Positions 47,994-57,008 of a stretch of DNA of 64,000 bases are shown in pieces. Below the pieces are notes generated by a model. That model was given only the letters and a program-made list of their open reading frames with translations. It made no database searches and was not told where the DNA came from. Both the position numbers and the translations under genes were made by a program. Source of the DNA: 2-12-FULL-60-19 sp041483675 (GTDB taxonomy: Bacteria; Desulfobacterota; Binatia; UBA9968); assembly GCA_041483675.1 (NCBI GenBank), contig JBGPGE010000001.1, forward strand, positions 68,192 through 132,191, in the 5' to 3' direction. The number at the start of each line of letters is the position of its first letter. Positions within the stretch are counted from its first letter, which is position 1.

Positions 47994-48725
47994 TTATTCG
48001 TCGAGCAGCTGCCGTTTGATCTCTTCGAGCTGGGTTGGAATCGTGGCGTCGATGATGCCGATCTCGGTTTCGATGCGGCAGCCGCCGCGGCCGACTTCGT
48101 CGGAGGCCACAACTTCGATCTTTCTGCCGCCGTCCTGCCCGGCGCGCACCAGTTCCGGCCTGAGCTCGGCCAAGAGCCGACAGTCCGCGGGGTGGAGCCG
48201 GACGCGCAGCCATCGGGCGTCGGGAACTTCCCGCTTCGCCCGCTCCAGCACCGAGGCGACGATCTCGGGATCCTCAGCGACCGCCTTGCCGAGGATTTTT
48301 TCCGCGATCTCCAGCGCCAGCCGCACCATCTCGGGCGTAAAGCGGGCCACCATGCGCTCTTCAAAAACAATCAGCGATTGCCCGGCGTCGGCGAAACTCA
48401 CGAGCGCGGGAAGAATCTCCTGCTTCGCCTCTTCCTCGCCGCGGGCCTTGCCCTCGGCGTGAGCATCCTCTCTCAGCTTCTCAGCCTCCCGGCGTGCCTC
48501 GGCCAGAATCGCCGCGCCATTTTCCTGCGCCGCCGTCAGGCAGATAAGCGGGGCAAGCGCGCTTAAGTCCACAGGCACCGGCTCCGGTTCCGGCGCCGCG
48601 GGCGGCGTGTTGTCGGCATCCAACGCCGGTTCGCTCGGCTCGACGCCGTGCCGGTTCAAGTCCAGCTCTCGATATGGCCTGATGTCGCTCGGATCGAGCG
48701 CGTCTTTGAACAGCAGTCTATACAA
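47994..48725 (-). CDS. fliH: Flagellar assembly protein FliH
   Basis: 243 residues from a TTG at 48725 that overlaps the fliG stop (TTGTATAG) and has AGAGGA shortly upstream; no ATG fits. The N-terminus is variable and Pro/Glu rich, the middle a coiled coil (AAILAEARREAEKLREDAHAEGKARGEEEAKQE), and the C-terminal half the conserved FliH/HrpE domain (LALEIAEKILGKAVAEDPEIVASVLERAKREVPDARWLRVRLHPADCRLL; GGCRIETEIGIIDATIPTQLEEIKRQLL). It holds FliI inactive and links it to the C-ring. Confidence 0.92.
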   Translation of the reverse strand: MYRLLFKDALDPSDIRPYRELDLNRHGVEPSEPALDADNTPPAAPEPEPVPVDLSALAPLICLTAAQENGAAILAEARREAEKLREDAHAEGKARGEEEAKQEILPALVSFADAGQSLIVFEERMVARFTPEMVRLALEIAEKILGKAVAEDPEIVASVLERAKREVPDARWLRVRLHPADCRLLAELRPELVRAGQDGGRKIEVVASDEVGRGGCRIETEIGIIDATIPTQLEEIKRQLLDE

Positions 48726-49752
48726 GAACGTCCTCTTTGCTCTTGCCGGAAGTGAGATAAACCTTCCCCTCGGCTTCGAGCTTCCGCGCAAAGTCGAGAA
48801 TGTCCCGCTGCACGCTCTCGACGTCGCGGAGCCTGAGCGGTCCCATCGACTCCATCTCCTCTTTGAGCAAGGCGCCGGCGCGCTCGGACATGTTGACGAA
48901 GATTTTTTTCTTGAGCGTGGGGCTGGCAGTGCGCATCGCCGTGATCCATTTTTCCTTCTCGACTTCGCGGATCAGGATCTGCATGCTCTGATCGTCGATC
49001 TTGCTCAGGTCCTCGAAGGTAAACATCAATCGTCGCACGTTCTCGGCCAGCTCCGGCTCGACCTTCGCTAGCCCCATCAGCACGCGCTCCTCCGTCCCTT
49101 TGTCCACGTAGTTGAGGATTTCCGCCACCGGCCGCGCGCCCCCCATCTGCTTGCCCTGCACCTGGCGGATCTCGTTGCGCAACACGTTGCTCACCTCCTC
49201 GATCACTCCCGGAGGCGTGCTGCCGAGCCGGGTGATGCGAAGGGCCACCTCGTGCTGCTTCTCCTCGGCGAGGAGCGAGAAAACCTCTCCGGCGTGCACG
49301 GGAAAAAGATGGGCCAGAATAAAGGCGATGGTCTGCGGGTGCTCTTCCTGGAGGAAATGGGCGAGCGTGCCGCCGTCCATCTCGTGCAGCGCCTCGACGC
49401 CGTAGGATTCTTCCCGCTCTTTAAAAATCCGGCTGAGGATGTTGGCTGCTTTTTCGGGCCCCATGGCCTTGGTCAAAACCCGTTGCAGGTATTCCGTCGT
49501 TCCTTCAGGCAGAATATTCGCTTTGTTGAGATGCAGGCAGGTGTCTTCGAAGACCTGGTCGATGTGCTCCGGCTCGATCTGCGCCATGCGGTGGATGCCC
49601 TGGCGCAGCATGACCAGCTCCCGCTCTTCAAGGTCTCCGGCCAACGCCGTGGCGACCTTCTCGCCCACGAGCGCGAGCAGCACTGCCGCTTTTTCCGGGC
49701 CGGTCAACGGACGTCCCGGCGTCGCTTCCCTTCGCGTATCGGGTTGCATCAA
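48718..49752 (-). CDS. fliG: Flagellar motor switch protein FliG
   Basis: 344 residues. Middle domain with EHPQTIAFILAHLF (EHPQ motif) and the C-terminal torque helix region (MFTFEDLSKIDDQSMQILIREVEKEKWITAMRTASPTLKKKIFVNMSERAGALLKEEMESMGPLRLRDVESVQRDIL), near-identical to consensus. FliG transmits torque between stator and MS ring. It overlaps fliF by 4 nt (ATGA). Confidence 0.98.
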   Translation of the reverse strand: MMQPDTRREATPGRPLTGPEKAAVLLALVGEKVATALAGDLEERELVMLRQGIHRMAQIEPEHIDQVFEDTCLHLNKANILPEGTTEYLQRVLTKAMGPEKAANILSRIFKEREESYGVEALHEMDGGTLAHFLQEEHPQTIAFILAHLFPVHAGEVFSLLAEEKQHEVALRITRLGSTPPGVIEEVSNVLRNEIRQVQGKQMGGARPVAEILNYVDKGTEERVLMGLAKVEPELAENVRRLMFTFEDLSKIDDQSMQILIREVEKEKWITAMRTASPTLKKKIFVNMSERAGALLKEEMESMGPLRLRDVESVQRDILDFARKLEAEGKVYLTSGKSKEDVLV

Positions 49753-51389
49753 GCCGCCTCCAGCCGCTTGCCGTTGCCGCCGTTGCCGTTAACGGTTCCG
49801 GCGCGCATTCTGTGCCCGCTGTCCTCCTGGAGCCACATCCGGATGATCCTAACCATCGCGTCATGGTAGTCGCGGGCGATCTGCACGAGCTGCTCGCGCC
49901 GCGGGTCCGGCGTAATCACGACTTTCTCGGTGACGCCGGCGATGGCCTCCTTCACCAGAGCTTGAGATTCCGGCTGCATGAAAGCGGGCTCCCTCACCGG
50001 CCTGCGCCGGTTGCTGCCGCGCAGGACAAACATCACCAGCATGCCCAGCACCACGGCGCCGGCGGCGACGCCGATCCCAACCGGCGAAGCGGCCCACTGG
50101 GGCAGGCCCGGCAGCGGGCCGGCGGCTATGGCCGGCTGCGGCTCGGCTTTGAACGGGATATTGGCCACCTCCACCTGATCGCCGCGCTCGGCGTCAAAGC
50201 CCATCGCCCTCATGACGATCGCCTTGATCTGCTCCAGCTCCTCCGGCGCACGGGCAGCGTACTTTCCGCCTTCGTACTGGCCGTCCACCAGAACAGCCAC
50301 GGACGTGCGCTGAATCTGCCCGCGCGGCTCGACAGTCCGGCTGGTCGTCTTGCCCACTTCATAGCTGACCGTCTGGCCGCTTTTTTTAGCGGCGGCCTCT
50401 TTCTGATTGTTTTCCTCGCCGCCCGGCACGTTAGACTGCACTCCGGGCACGCCGCCCGCTTTGGCGTTCGATTTTCCCGGCGCATTGTCCACTAAGTCCT
50501 GCTGCGCGCGAACCACCTGGTTGGCGGGATCGAACTGCTCGCGCATCATTTGGGTTTCCTGAAAGCTCATCTGCGCATTGACGCGCACCACGACCTTGCC
50601 CGAGCCGAGCACCGGGTCGAGCATCGTCTCGATCCGCCGCTCCATGTCCTGCTCGAAGCGGACTTTAAGTTGATGGAGAAATTCCGGCTCGCTCGCGCCG
50701 CCGACGGCCGGCAAGGCGCGCAGCAGCCTGCCCGACGAGTCCAGCACCGTGACGCGGTCGGGTGTCAGGCGCGGCACCGAAGTCGAGATCAGATTGATGA
50801 TGCCCTGGACCTGGTCGGCCGTCAGATGGTAGCCGGATCTCAGCTCCAGCACGGCGGAAGCCGAGGGCTTTTCTTCCGATCCGAGAAAGCTCGTGCGGGA
50901 CGGCAGCGCCAGATGAACGCGCGAGGACTGCACCGCCTCCAGCGCGTTGATCGTGCGCGCCAGCTCGCCCTGCAAAGCCCGCAGATAGTTGACCTGCTGG
51001 GTGAACTCGCTCATCCCGAACGGGGTTTTCTCGAAAATCTCGAAACCGACGCCGCCGCCGGCGGGGATTCCCTTGCCGGCGAGCTTCAAGCGGGTTTGAT
51101 AAACCACCTGGCGCGGCACGGCGATGACGGCGCCGTCGCCGCGAAACTGGAACGGAATCTTTTCCGCCTCAAGCTCGCGGATGACCGCCGCGCCGTCCTG
51201 CGACGAGAGGTTGGTAAACAGCGGGCTGTAATAGCTCTGCTTGAAAAGGAAGCTCGCAGCCGCGGCTGCGACGAGAAAAATCGGCAGACCGAGAACGATA
51301 AGCCTCTTCTGCTGCGGCGTGAGCGAAGCGAGAAACCGCGCCAGCCATTTTCTCACGTCGCCGATAACTTGAAGAATTTGATCGAGCAC
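49749..51389 (-). CDS. fliF: Flagellar MS-ring protein FliF
   Basis: 546 residues: TM1 (about 25-46), periplasmic ring-building motifs (YYSPLFTNLSSQDGAAVIRELEAEKIPFQFRGDGAVIAVPRQVVYQTRLKLAGKGIP, ELARTINALEAVQSSRVHLALP), TM2 (about 445-466) and a cytoplasmic tail that binds FliG. It forms the MS ring, the base of the motor. Confidence 0.97.
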   Translation of the reverse strand: MLDQILQVIGDVRKWLARFLASLTPQQKRLIVLGLPIFLVAAAAASFLFKQSYYSPLFTNLSSQDGAAVIRELEAEKIPFQFRGDGAVIAVPRQVVYQTRLKLAGKGIPAGGGVGFEIFEKTPFGMSEFTQQVNYLRALQGELARTINALEAVQSSRVHLALPSRTSFLGSEEKPSASAVLELRSGYHLTADQVQGIINLISTSVPRLTPDRVTVLDSSGRLLRALPAVGGASEPEFLHQLKVRFEQDMERRIETMLDPVLGSGKVVVRVNAQMSFQETQMMREQFDPANQVVRAQQDLVDNAPGKSNAKAGGVPGVQSNVPGGEENNQKEAAAKKSGQTVSYEVGKTTSRTVEPRGQIQRTSVAVLVDGQYEGGKYAARAPEELEQIKAIVMRAMGFDAERGDQVEVANIPFKAEPQPAIAAGPLPGLPQWAASPVGIGVAAGAVVLGMLVMFVLRGSNRRRPVREPAFMQPESQALVKEAIAGVTEKVVITPDPRREQLVQIARDYHDAMVRIIRMWLQEDSGHRMRAGTVNGNGGNGKRLEAA

Positions 51390-51422
51390 AATTCACCGAG
51401 ATGTAAAACGATCTGAAATTCC

Positions 51423-51503
51423 GTCATTCCCGCGCACGCGGGAATCCAGTCTTTGCCTGAAAGCCCCGCTCCTCTCCTGGATGCCCGCTTTCGCGGGCAT
51501 GAC
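51423..51503. repeat. Double-hairpin intergenic element, GTCATTCC family (copy 5)
   Basis: GTCATTCCCGCGCACGCGGG with AATCCAG, then CTGGATGCCCGC-TTTC-GCGGGCATGAC. It lies between fliE and fliF, inside an operon, and could affect relative expression. Confidence 0.85.
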
Positions 51504-51529
51504 GGACTTGGGCTTCGCCTAGAGATCCC

Positions 51530-51832
51530 TCACACCTGCATGCGAATGATCTCCTGATACGCCTCCAACACTTTGTTCCGCACCTGCATCATGAAGCGGA
51601 ACGAGATGTCGGCCTTTTCCAGGGCGACCATGGTCTCCTGCAGGTCGCCCTTTCCTTCCGCCACCAACTGTTGGATCGACTGGTCCGCTTTCTGCTGGAG
51701 CTGGTTGACCTCGCCTAACGCATCCTTGAGATACGCGCCGAACTCCGCCTTCGAGGGGTCCAAAGCCGCCTTCACCGGCGGCTGTCCGGTCGCCGATGAC
51801 AGGACGGCCGATCCTAGTTCTTTTACCGTCAT
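51530..51832 (-). CDS. fliE: Hook-basal body complex protein FliE
   Basis: 100 residues. The C-terminal two thirds match FliE: FGAYLKDALGEVNQLQQKADQSIQQLVAEGKGDLQETMVALEKADISFRFMMQVRNKVLEAYQEIIRMQV. It is the first rod subunit, joining the MS ring to the rod. Between flgC and fliF in the standard flgB-flgC-fliE-fliF order. Confidence 0.96.
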   Translation of the reverse strand: MTVKELGSAVLSSATGQPPVKAALDPSKAEFGAYLKDALGEVNQLQQKADQSIQQLVAEGKGDLQETMVALEKADISFRFMMQVRNKVLEAYQEIIRMQV

Positions 51833-51856
51833 AACGTTTTCTCCCGGTTAAAGGTT

Positions 51857-52312
51857 TTAGCCCTGCCGCCCGAACTCCAACAGCCGGCGCAGCAGCCCCT
51901 TGGTGGCGTTGAAGACCGCCAGATTCGCCTCGTAAGAGCGCACGGCGGACATCAGATCCGCCATCTCCTCCATGACGTTGATATCGGGATAGGCGACGTA
52001 GCCTTCGGCGTCGGCGTCCGGATGGTGCGGATCATAAATTCGCTTGGGCGTCTTGGCGCTTTCACGCACACCCGCCACTTCCACGCCGACGATCCCGCTG
52101 GAAGGCCGCTGCGGCAGGCCGATGGTCGTGAGGGTCGAGCTCTCATCCTCCAGCGGCACGGCCTGAAATACGACATCGCGCCGTTTATACGGCCCGCCCT
52201 CCGGCGTCCGCGTGGTTTCGGAGTTGACCATGTTGCCCGTAACGACGGTCATCCGGCTCCGCTGCGCCTGCATCCCCGTGCTGCTAACGCCTAAAATTTT
52301 AAACAGGTCCAT
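51857..52312 (-). CDS. flgC: Proximal rod protein FlgC
   Basis: 151 residues. N-terminus FKILGVSSTGMQAQRSRMTVVTGNMVNSETTRTPEGGPYKRRDVVF and C-terminus DPHHPDADAEGYVAYPDINVMEEMADLMSAVRSYEANLAVFNATKGLLRRLLEFG are consensus FlgC. Standard size. It starts 6 nt after flgB. Confidence 0.97.
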   Translation of the reverse strand: MDLFKILGVSSTGMQAQRSRMTVVTGNMVNSETTRTPEGGPYKRRDVVFQAVPLEDESSTLTTIGLPQRPSSGIVGVEVAGVRESAKTPKRIYDPHHPDADAEGYVAYPDINVMEEMADLMSAVRSYEANLAVFNATKGLLRRLLEFGRQG

Positions 52313-52318
52313 GACCGT

Positions 52319-52747
52319 TTATCTCCTTCCTTCGCCGATGGCGTACCGCAATCCCGCCAGCGTGCGCGCCAGCAGTGCGATGCTGGTCTCATAGGAGAGG
52401 GAGTTCTCGACCAGGGTGGCCATCTGCCGATCGACATCGACCGAGTTGCCGTCCAATTTTCCTTCGGCCTCTTGAATGCGAATCAACGACTCGTCCACCG
52501 TCCCCTGAGGCAAGTCGAAAGGCCGGCTCCCGATTAGTTGAATTCCGCTTTCGCCGGCGCGGTCCGGCATGGTCTCCGGAGCAGCCAGCGCCCGCAGCGC
52601 GGCGCTGAAGTCCAGGTCGCGCGCGCGGTAGCCCGGCGTGTCGGCGTTGGCGATGTTGGCTGCCAAAAACTCATGGCGCATCGCGCGCAGCCGCATCGAC
52701 AGCGACAGCAACTGATGAGTCGAACCGAACAGTGTAAACCCGGCCAT
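52319..52747 (-). CDS. flgB: Proximal rod protein FlgB
   Basis: 142 residues. LSMRLRAMRHEFLAANIANADTPGYRARDLDFSAALRAL at the N-terminus and GNSVDVDRQMATLVENSLSYETSIALLARTLAGLRYAIGEGR at the C-terminus are typical. Its start codon immediately follows the last base of the fleR stop, so fleS-fleR-flgB-flgC-fliE run as one unit. Confidence 0.96.
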   Translation of the reverse strand: MAGFTLFGSTHQLLSLSMRLRAMRHEFLAANIANADTPGYRARDLDFSAALRALAAPETMPDRAGESGIQLIGSRPFDLPQGTVDESLIRIQEAEGKLDGNSVDVDRQMATLVENSLSYETSIALLARTLAGLRYAIGEGRR

Positions 52748-54127
52748 TTACGCCTCCACCTGGCATTGTCTCAACCGGTACAGCTTCAGCTTGTTGCGCA
52801 GCGTTCTCACGCTGATGCCGAGCAGCTTGGCGGCCTCGGTGCGGTTGTTGCGAACCTCCGCCAGAGTTTTGTAGATCAGCTTCTCTTCCATCTCCCTGAC
52901 CGATATGCGGGAGGGGAGCGTCTCCGCCGTCCCCGCGCTCGCGGGCAAAATCTCTTGCGCCGCGGGGCCGAAGTTTGCCGGCATCGAATGCAGCGCCCCA
53001 AGCGCCCTGGACGCCGCATCTTCCTCCAGCAGGAGGTGCTCGCTCTCGATCACGCCGCCGCCGGCGAGAATCGCCGCCCGTTCGAGGACATTGAACAGCT
53101 CGCGGATGTTGCCGTGCCACGAGCGGGCCATCAGCTCCGCCATCGCCGACGGAGCGATCGAGGCCCTTCGGTAATCCCGGTCGGAAAAAAAGGCGCGCGC
53201 CAGCGGCTCGATATCCTGCATCCTCTCTCTTAAAGGTGGCAGCCGCAGCGGAATGACGTTGAGCCGATAGAAAAGATCCTCGCGGAACGAGCCGACGCGC
53301 ACCATTTCGCGCAGGTCGCGGTTGGTTGTCGCGATCACGCGGGCGTCGACCGGCAGCGGCCGCTTGCCTCCCAACCGGTCCACCTCGCGCTCTTGCAGCA
53401 CGCGCAGGAGCTTGGCCTGAAGCGCCAGCGCCATCTCGCTCACTTCGTCCAGTAGCAACGTTCCCTTGTGCGCCAGCTCGAATCTTCCAGGCTTGGCGGC
53501 CACCGCGCCGGTGAAGGCGCCTTTCTCGTGGCCGAACAGCTCCGATTCCAAAAGACCTTCCGGCAGCGCCGCGCAGTTGACGGCGACGAACGGACCGTCG
53601 TCGCGACGGCTGCGCGCATGGATAAAACGGGCGAGCAGCTCTTTGCCGGTGCCGCTCTCTCCGGTGAGCAGCACCGCGGCGTGAGACTTTGCCACCTGGG
53701 CCGCGAACCTGAGCAGCGCGAGCATTTGCGGATGAGTCGTAATGATATTGCCCGTCTCCTGTTCCGCTCCGGCATCCCTGGCGGCGTTGTTGAGCGCGCT
53801 CTCCACGAGCGAAATCAGCTCGCGGTAAGAAAACGGCTTCACCAGAAAATCGTAAGCGCCGATCTTCATCGCCTCGACGGCTTCGGGCACGGTGGCGTAG
53901 CCGCTGATCATAATGAAAGGGACCTTCTGAAACCGCTTGAGCAGCTCCATCCCGCCCATCCCCGGCATCCTGACGTCGCTCACAACGAGGTCGACGCCTC
54001 CCTGGTCGATCAGGCGGCCGGCTTCGTCACCGTCGGAACACGGCGCGGCATTGTAACCGGCCGTTTGCAGCGCCTCGTGCAGCGCCGCGCGCATCGTTGG
54101 GTCATCGTCAGCTATGAGAATCCGCAT
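52748..54127 (-). CDS. fleR: Sigma-54-dependent response regulator (FleR/FlrC/FlgR type)
   Basis: 459 residues from the ATG at 54127 (GGAGGAG 7-9 nt upstream; an ATG two codons earlier is possible). Receiver (MRILIADDDPTMRAAL, Asp in VDLVVSDVRMPGMGG), AAA+ domain with Walker A GESGTGKE, the sigma-54 contact loop GAFTGA and FREDLFYRLNVIPLRLPPLRER, and a Fis-type HTH (VRNNRTEAAKLLGISVRTLRNKLKLYRL). It activates middle flagellar genes from sigma-54 promoters. It overlaps fleS by 20 nt. Confidence 0.93.
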   Translation of the reverse strand: MRILIADDDPTMRAALHEALQTAGYNAAPCSDGDEAGRLIDQGGVDLVVSDVRMPGMGGMELLKRFQKVPFIMISGYATVPEAVEAMKIGAYDFLVKPFSYRELISLVESALNNAARDAGAEQETGNIITTHPQMLALLRFAAQVAKSHAAVLLTGESGTGKELLARFIHARSRRDDGPFVAVNCAALPEGLLESELFGHEKGAFTGAVAAKPGRFELAHKGTLLLDEVSEMALALQAKLLRVLQEREVDRLGGKRPLPVDARVIATTNRDLREMVRVGSFREDLFYRLNVIPLRLPPLRERMQDIEPLARAFFSDRDYRRASIAPSAMAELMARSWHGNIRELFNVLERAAILAGGGVIESEHLLLEEDAASRALGALHSMPANFGPAAQEILPASAGTAETLPSRISVREMEEKLIYKTLAEVRNNRTEAAKLLGISVRTLRNKLKLYRLRQCQVEA

Positions 54128-55379
54128 CGCCATACTCCTCCAGGCTGCCCGCGACGGGCAGCAATAAGACAAATCGACTTCCCCGGCCCGGCTCCGAAGC
54201 GACCTCGATGGACCCCGCGTGAGCGCGGATGATCTTGTGAGTGAGCGCGAGCCCCAGACCGGTGCCCGCCGCCTTGGTAGTGAAAAATGGATCGAAGATC
54301 CGCTCGCGGTTTTCCGCCGCGATCCCGATCCCGTTGTCGCTGACGGTCACTTCCAGCGTGCGGTGGATGCGGCCGTTCACGGTGTAGCGCGGCGAGCGTT
54401 TGACGGTCACGCGGACCGTGCCGCCTTCGGGCATCGCCTCCTGGGCGTTGGCCACCAGGTTGAGCAGCGCCTGCGCCAGCAATCCTCTATCGCCCCACAG
54501 CGCCGGCAGCTCCGGCTCGATATCGATGTCGAGAAACCAGCGCTCCGAGCGGAACAGCGAGACGGAGAGGTCCTTTACGTCCCGCAAGAGCAAAGTCACG
54601 GGAACCAGATCGGCCGCGATGGCGGGCTCTCCGGCAAACGACAGCAGATGAGAAATAGTCGTGTAGAGCCGGTGGACCGCGCTTAAGATCTCGCCGGCCA
54701 CTCTCTGGCTCTCGCCTTCGCCTTTTTCTTTCAGCAACGAAGCGTAAAGCTCGATGCCGCCGAGCGGGCTTCTGATCTGATGCGCCATCTCCGCGGCCAT
54801 CTCTCCCAGCGCGGCGAGCCGGCGCGTTCTGGCCGCCTCGGCCTCCAGCCGCTTCAGCCGCCCGACATCCTGCAGCACCAGCACGTAGCCGCTTCGCTGA
54901 TCTTCATTGACGACGATCTCCGAGATCGCCAGATGCACCGGGATGGCCGTCCCGTCGGACGATTTAACGCTGCGCTCGCACTCCAGCGGAAAAAAATCGC
55001 GCCTGCCCTGCTTCAGGCAAACCACCAGCCGCTCGCCGATCAGGCGCGAGATATCTTCTTCGCGCGCCTCTCCCGCCAGCTCCGTCCAACGCCGGTTCAC
55101 CAACGTCGGACGCAGCTCCGCGTCGAGCACCAAAACTCCCGCCTTGAGACTTTCGAGAACCGACAACAGATAGGCCCGTGCCTCTTCCCGCTCGCGCAGA
55201 CTTTTTTCCAGCGCGCGATTTTTTCTCTCCAGCTCGCCGTCGAGACTGGCCACCTGGACCTGGAGCCGCCGATATTCTCCGGTCAGCTCGATACTGCTTT
55301 GATGGAAGCGGGAGATGAGGTCCGCCAGGACCTCAACGTCGGCGGGAGCGCGAGAACTCTGTTCAGCAAGTGCTTGCAT
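54108..55379 (-). CDS. fleS: Soluble PAS histidine kinase (FleS/FlrB type)
   Basis: 423 residues, no membrane segments. N-terminal coiled coil (ELTGEYRRLQVQVASLDGELERKNRALEKSLRE), PAS domain (about 75-185, VLESLKAGVLVLDAELRPTLVNRRW), HisKA with the His in EMAAEMAHQIRSPLGG, and HATPase (NLVANAQEAMPEGG, VSDNGIGIAAENRERIFDPFFTTKAAGTGLGLALTHKIIRAHAG). It phosphorylates FleR. It senses an internal cue, often basal-body completion via FliF/FliG or FlhA in relatives. Led by a sigma-54 promoter. Confidence 0.92.
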   Translation of the reverse strand: MQALAEQSSRAPADVEVLADLISRFHQSSIELTGEYRRLQVQVASLDGELERKNRALEKSLREREEARAYLLSVLESLKAGVLVLDAELRPTLVNRRWTELAGEAREEDISRLIGERLVVCLKQGRRDFFPLECERSVKSSDGTAIPVHLAISEIVVNEDQRSGYVLVLQDVGRLKRLEAEAARTRRLAALGEMAAEMAHQIRSPLGGIELYASLLKEKGEGESQRVAGEILSAVHRLYTTISHLLSFAGEPAIAADLVPVTLLLRDVKDLSVSLFRSERWFLDIDIEPELPALWGDRGLLAQALLNLVANAQEAMPEGGTVRVTVKRSPRYTVNGRIHRTLEVTVSDNGIGIAAENRERIFDPFFTTKAAGTGLGLALTHKIIRAHAGSIEVASEPGRGSRFVLLLPVAGSLEEYGDADSHS

Positions 55380-55424
55380 GGCTTTGCGCGGTCAATGGCG
55401 TCTAAAAATTCCTACCGAGGCTGC

Positions 55425-55440
55425 AGCAATTGCCATGCCA
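55425..55440 (-). promoter_or_regulatory. Sigma-54 promoter of fleS-fleR-flgB-...
   Basis: Minus strand TGGCATGGCAATTGCT, close to TGGCACG-N4-TTGCW with exact GG-N10-GC spacing. The predicted leader to the fleS ATG is about 35 nt. The FleQ-like gene next to it is the likely activator. Confidence 0.75.
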
Positions 55441-55481
55441 GCGGCTGCTGCGCTCAAAGGAGCCACGAAGGCACAGATTCT

Positions 55482-56621
55482 TCATGAGATCGCCAGCTCC
55501 GAGAGGCGCCCGCCGGGAAAAATCTGCCGCCCGGCCGTCAAAGAAAAGCTCTCCGGCGTCAAGTTCCCAACGGAGGACAACGGCAAGAGATCCTGTTGCG
55601 CGACCGCGACCGCCTCCTGGCGGCGCAGGCGCTCGACCAGAGTCGTGCGGTTGAGCTTGAGCAGTTCGGCGGCCCGGCTCTTGTTGCCGCCGGTGCGCGC
55701 CAGCGCCTGGCGCATCAGCTCGACCTCGATCAGTTTGAGAACGCCGTCGAGATCGACTCCCTCGCTGGGCAAGGCTACCGCCGTCCCGAGATCGCCCCGT
55801 GTCGCGCGCCGCTCCGCAAGATAGCCCGGCAGCTCCCGCGCGCGGATGAGCCCGTCTTCGTTCAGCAGCGCCAGCCGCTCCATAAGATTTTCCAGCTCGC
55901 GCACGTTTCCCGGCCAGCCGTAGCGGCCGAGCAGATGGAGCGCCTCGTCCTCGATCGCCTCGATCGGCTTGCCATTCCGCCCGCTGTGCAGACGGAGAAA
56001 GTGGGCGACGAGCAGCGGGATATCTTCGCGCCGGTCGCGCAACGGCGGTAGGAAGATCGGCAGGACGTTCAAGCGATAGAACAGATCCTCGCGGAACCGG
56101 CCCTCGCCCACCGCCCGCGTGAGATCGCGGTTGGTCGCCGCCACCACCCGCACATCGACCCGCACCGGCTTGTCGCTACCCACCGGCTCAAACACCCGGT
56201 CCTGCAGCACTCTCAGGAGCTTGGCCTGGAGTTTCGCGCTCATCTCCCCCACTTCGTCGAGAAAGAGCGTGCCGCCGTGGGCCGCCTGAAAACGTCCCTG
56301 GCGGGCGCCCACCGCGCCGGTAAACGCGCCGCGCACGTGCCCCAACAGCTCGCTCTCCAGCAACTCTTCGGGGATGGCGGCGCAGTTAAGCGGGATAAAG
56401 GGATTGGCCATTCTGGCGCTGTTGGCGTGAATCGCGTTGGCCACCATCTCCTTCCCCGTGCCGCTCTCTCCCATGATCAGCACGGTGGCGTCGCTCTTGG
56501 CGAACTTGCGTATGAGATCGAAAATTTCCCGTATCTTCGGGCTGGCAGCCACCATGCCGCAGGCTTGCCACGGCTCGCTCGTGGCCGTTTGATTCAGCAG
56601 ACTATCGATGGTCGTTCGCAT
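55482..56621 (-). CDS. Sigma-54 activator without receiver domain (FleQ/FlrA-like)
   Basis: 379 residues from the ATG at 56621 (GGAGGAG 5 nt upstream). A short N-terminus (about 25 residues) leads straight into an AAA+ domain: Walker A GESGTGKE, GAFTGA loop, FREDLFYRLNVLPIFLPPLRDRREDIPLL, and a Fis-type HTH with GGNKSRAAELLKLNRTTLVERLRR. FleQ and FlrA have a degenerate receiver-like N-terminal domain of about 130 residues that is absent here. As the only other such regulator and neighbour of fleS-fleR, it is the best candidate for flagellar master regulator; this is inference. Confidence 0.85.
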   Translation of the reverse strand: MRTTIDSLLNQTATSEPWQACGMVAASPKIREIFDLIRKFAKSDATVLIMGESGTGKEMVANAIHANSARMANPFIPLNCAAIPEELLESELLGHVRGAFTGAVGARQGRFQAAHGGTLFLDEVGEMSAKLQAKLLRVLQDRVFEPVGSDKPVRVDVRVVAATNRDLTRAVGEGRFREDLFYRLNVLPIFLPPLRDRREDIPLLVAHFLRLHSGRNGKPIEAIEDEALHLLGRYGWPGNVRELENLMERLALLNEDGLIRARELPGYLAERRATRGDLGTAVALPSEGVDLDGVLKLIEVELMRQALARTGGNKSRAAELLKLNRTTLVERLRRQEAVAVAQQDLLPLSSVGNLTPESFSLTAGRQIFPGGRLSELAIS

Positions 56622-57008
56622 AACTCTCCTCCCTTCGACTCGCCGCTCCCCACATCCGATCACGCCGGAACCGCATGATCGTCGTTGGAAAAGTTGGGTA
56701 ATGTGAGGAGCGCCGAAACGCAAAGCCGAGGCCACAATCTCATTCGGTCCCGGATTAAATCTTTTTGGAACGACTGAGCCTGGCGTCGCCGCGCGCCCGC
56801 GGAACCGTTCCCGCGCCGGGAGATTTTTCTGCTAAGTCGCTTCCGTCGTGTTGCTTTCTCGAATTCCGCGCGCGCGGAGCGACCTGTTTTGCGTCTGGTT
56901 AAGCGCCCGTCGGCCGGGCTGAAAATCAGGGAATCCCCGATGTCGCCAATCGAAGCGCCCCGATTCGACGCTCAGAAGATGGTTTCGGGGATGAGGGCCG
57001 CGGACGGC

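Noticed and set aside
52761..52776. GG-N10-GC spacing just upstream of flgB, considered as a sigma-54 promoter.
   Set aside because: It lies within the last codons of fleR, and both -24 and -12 boxes match the consensus poorly.
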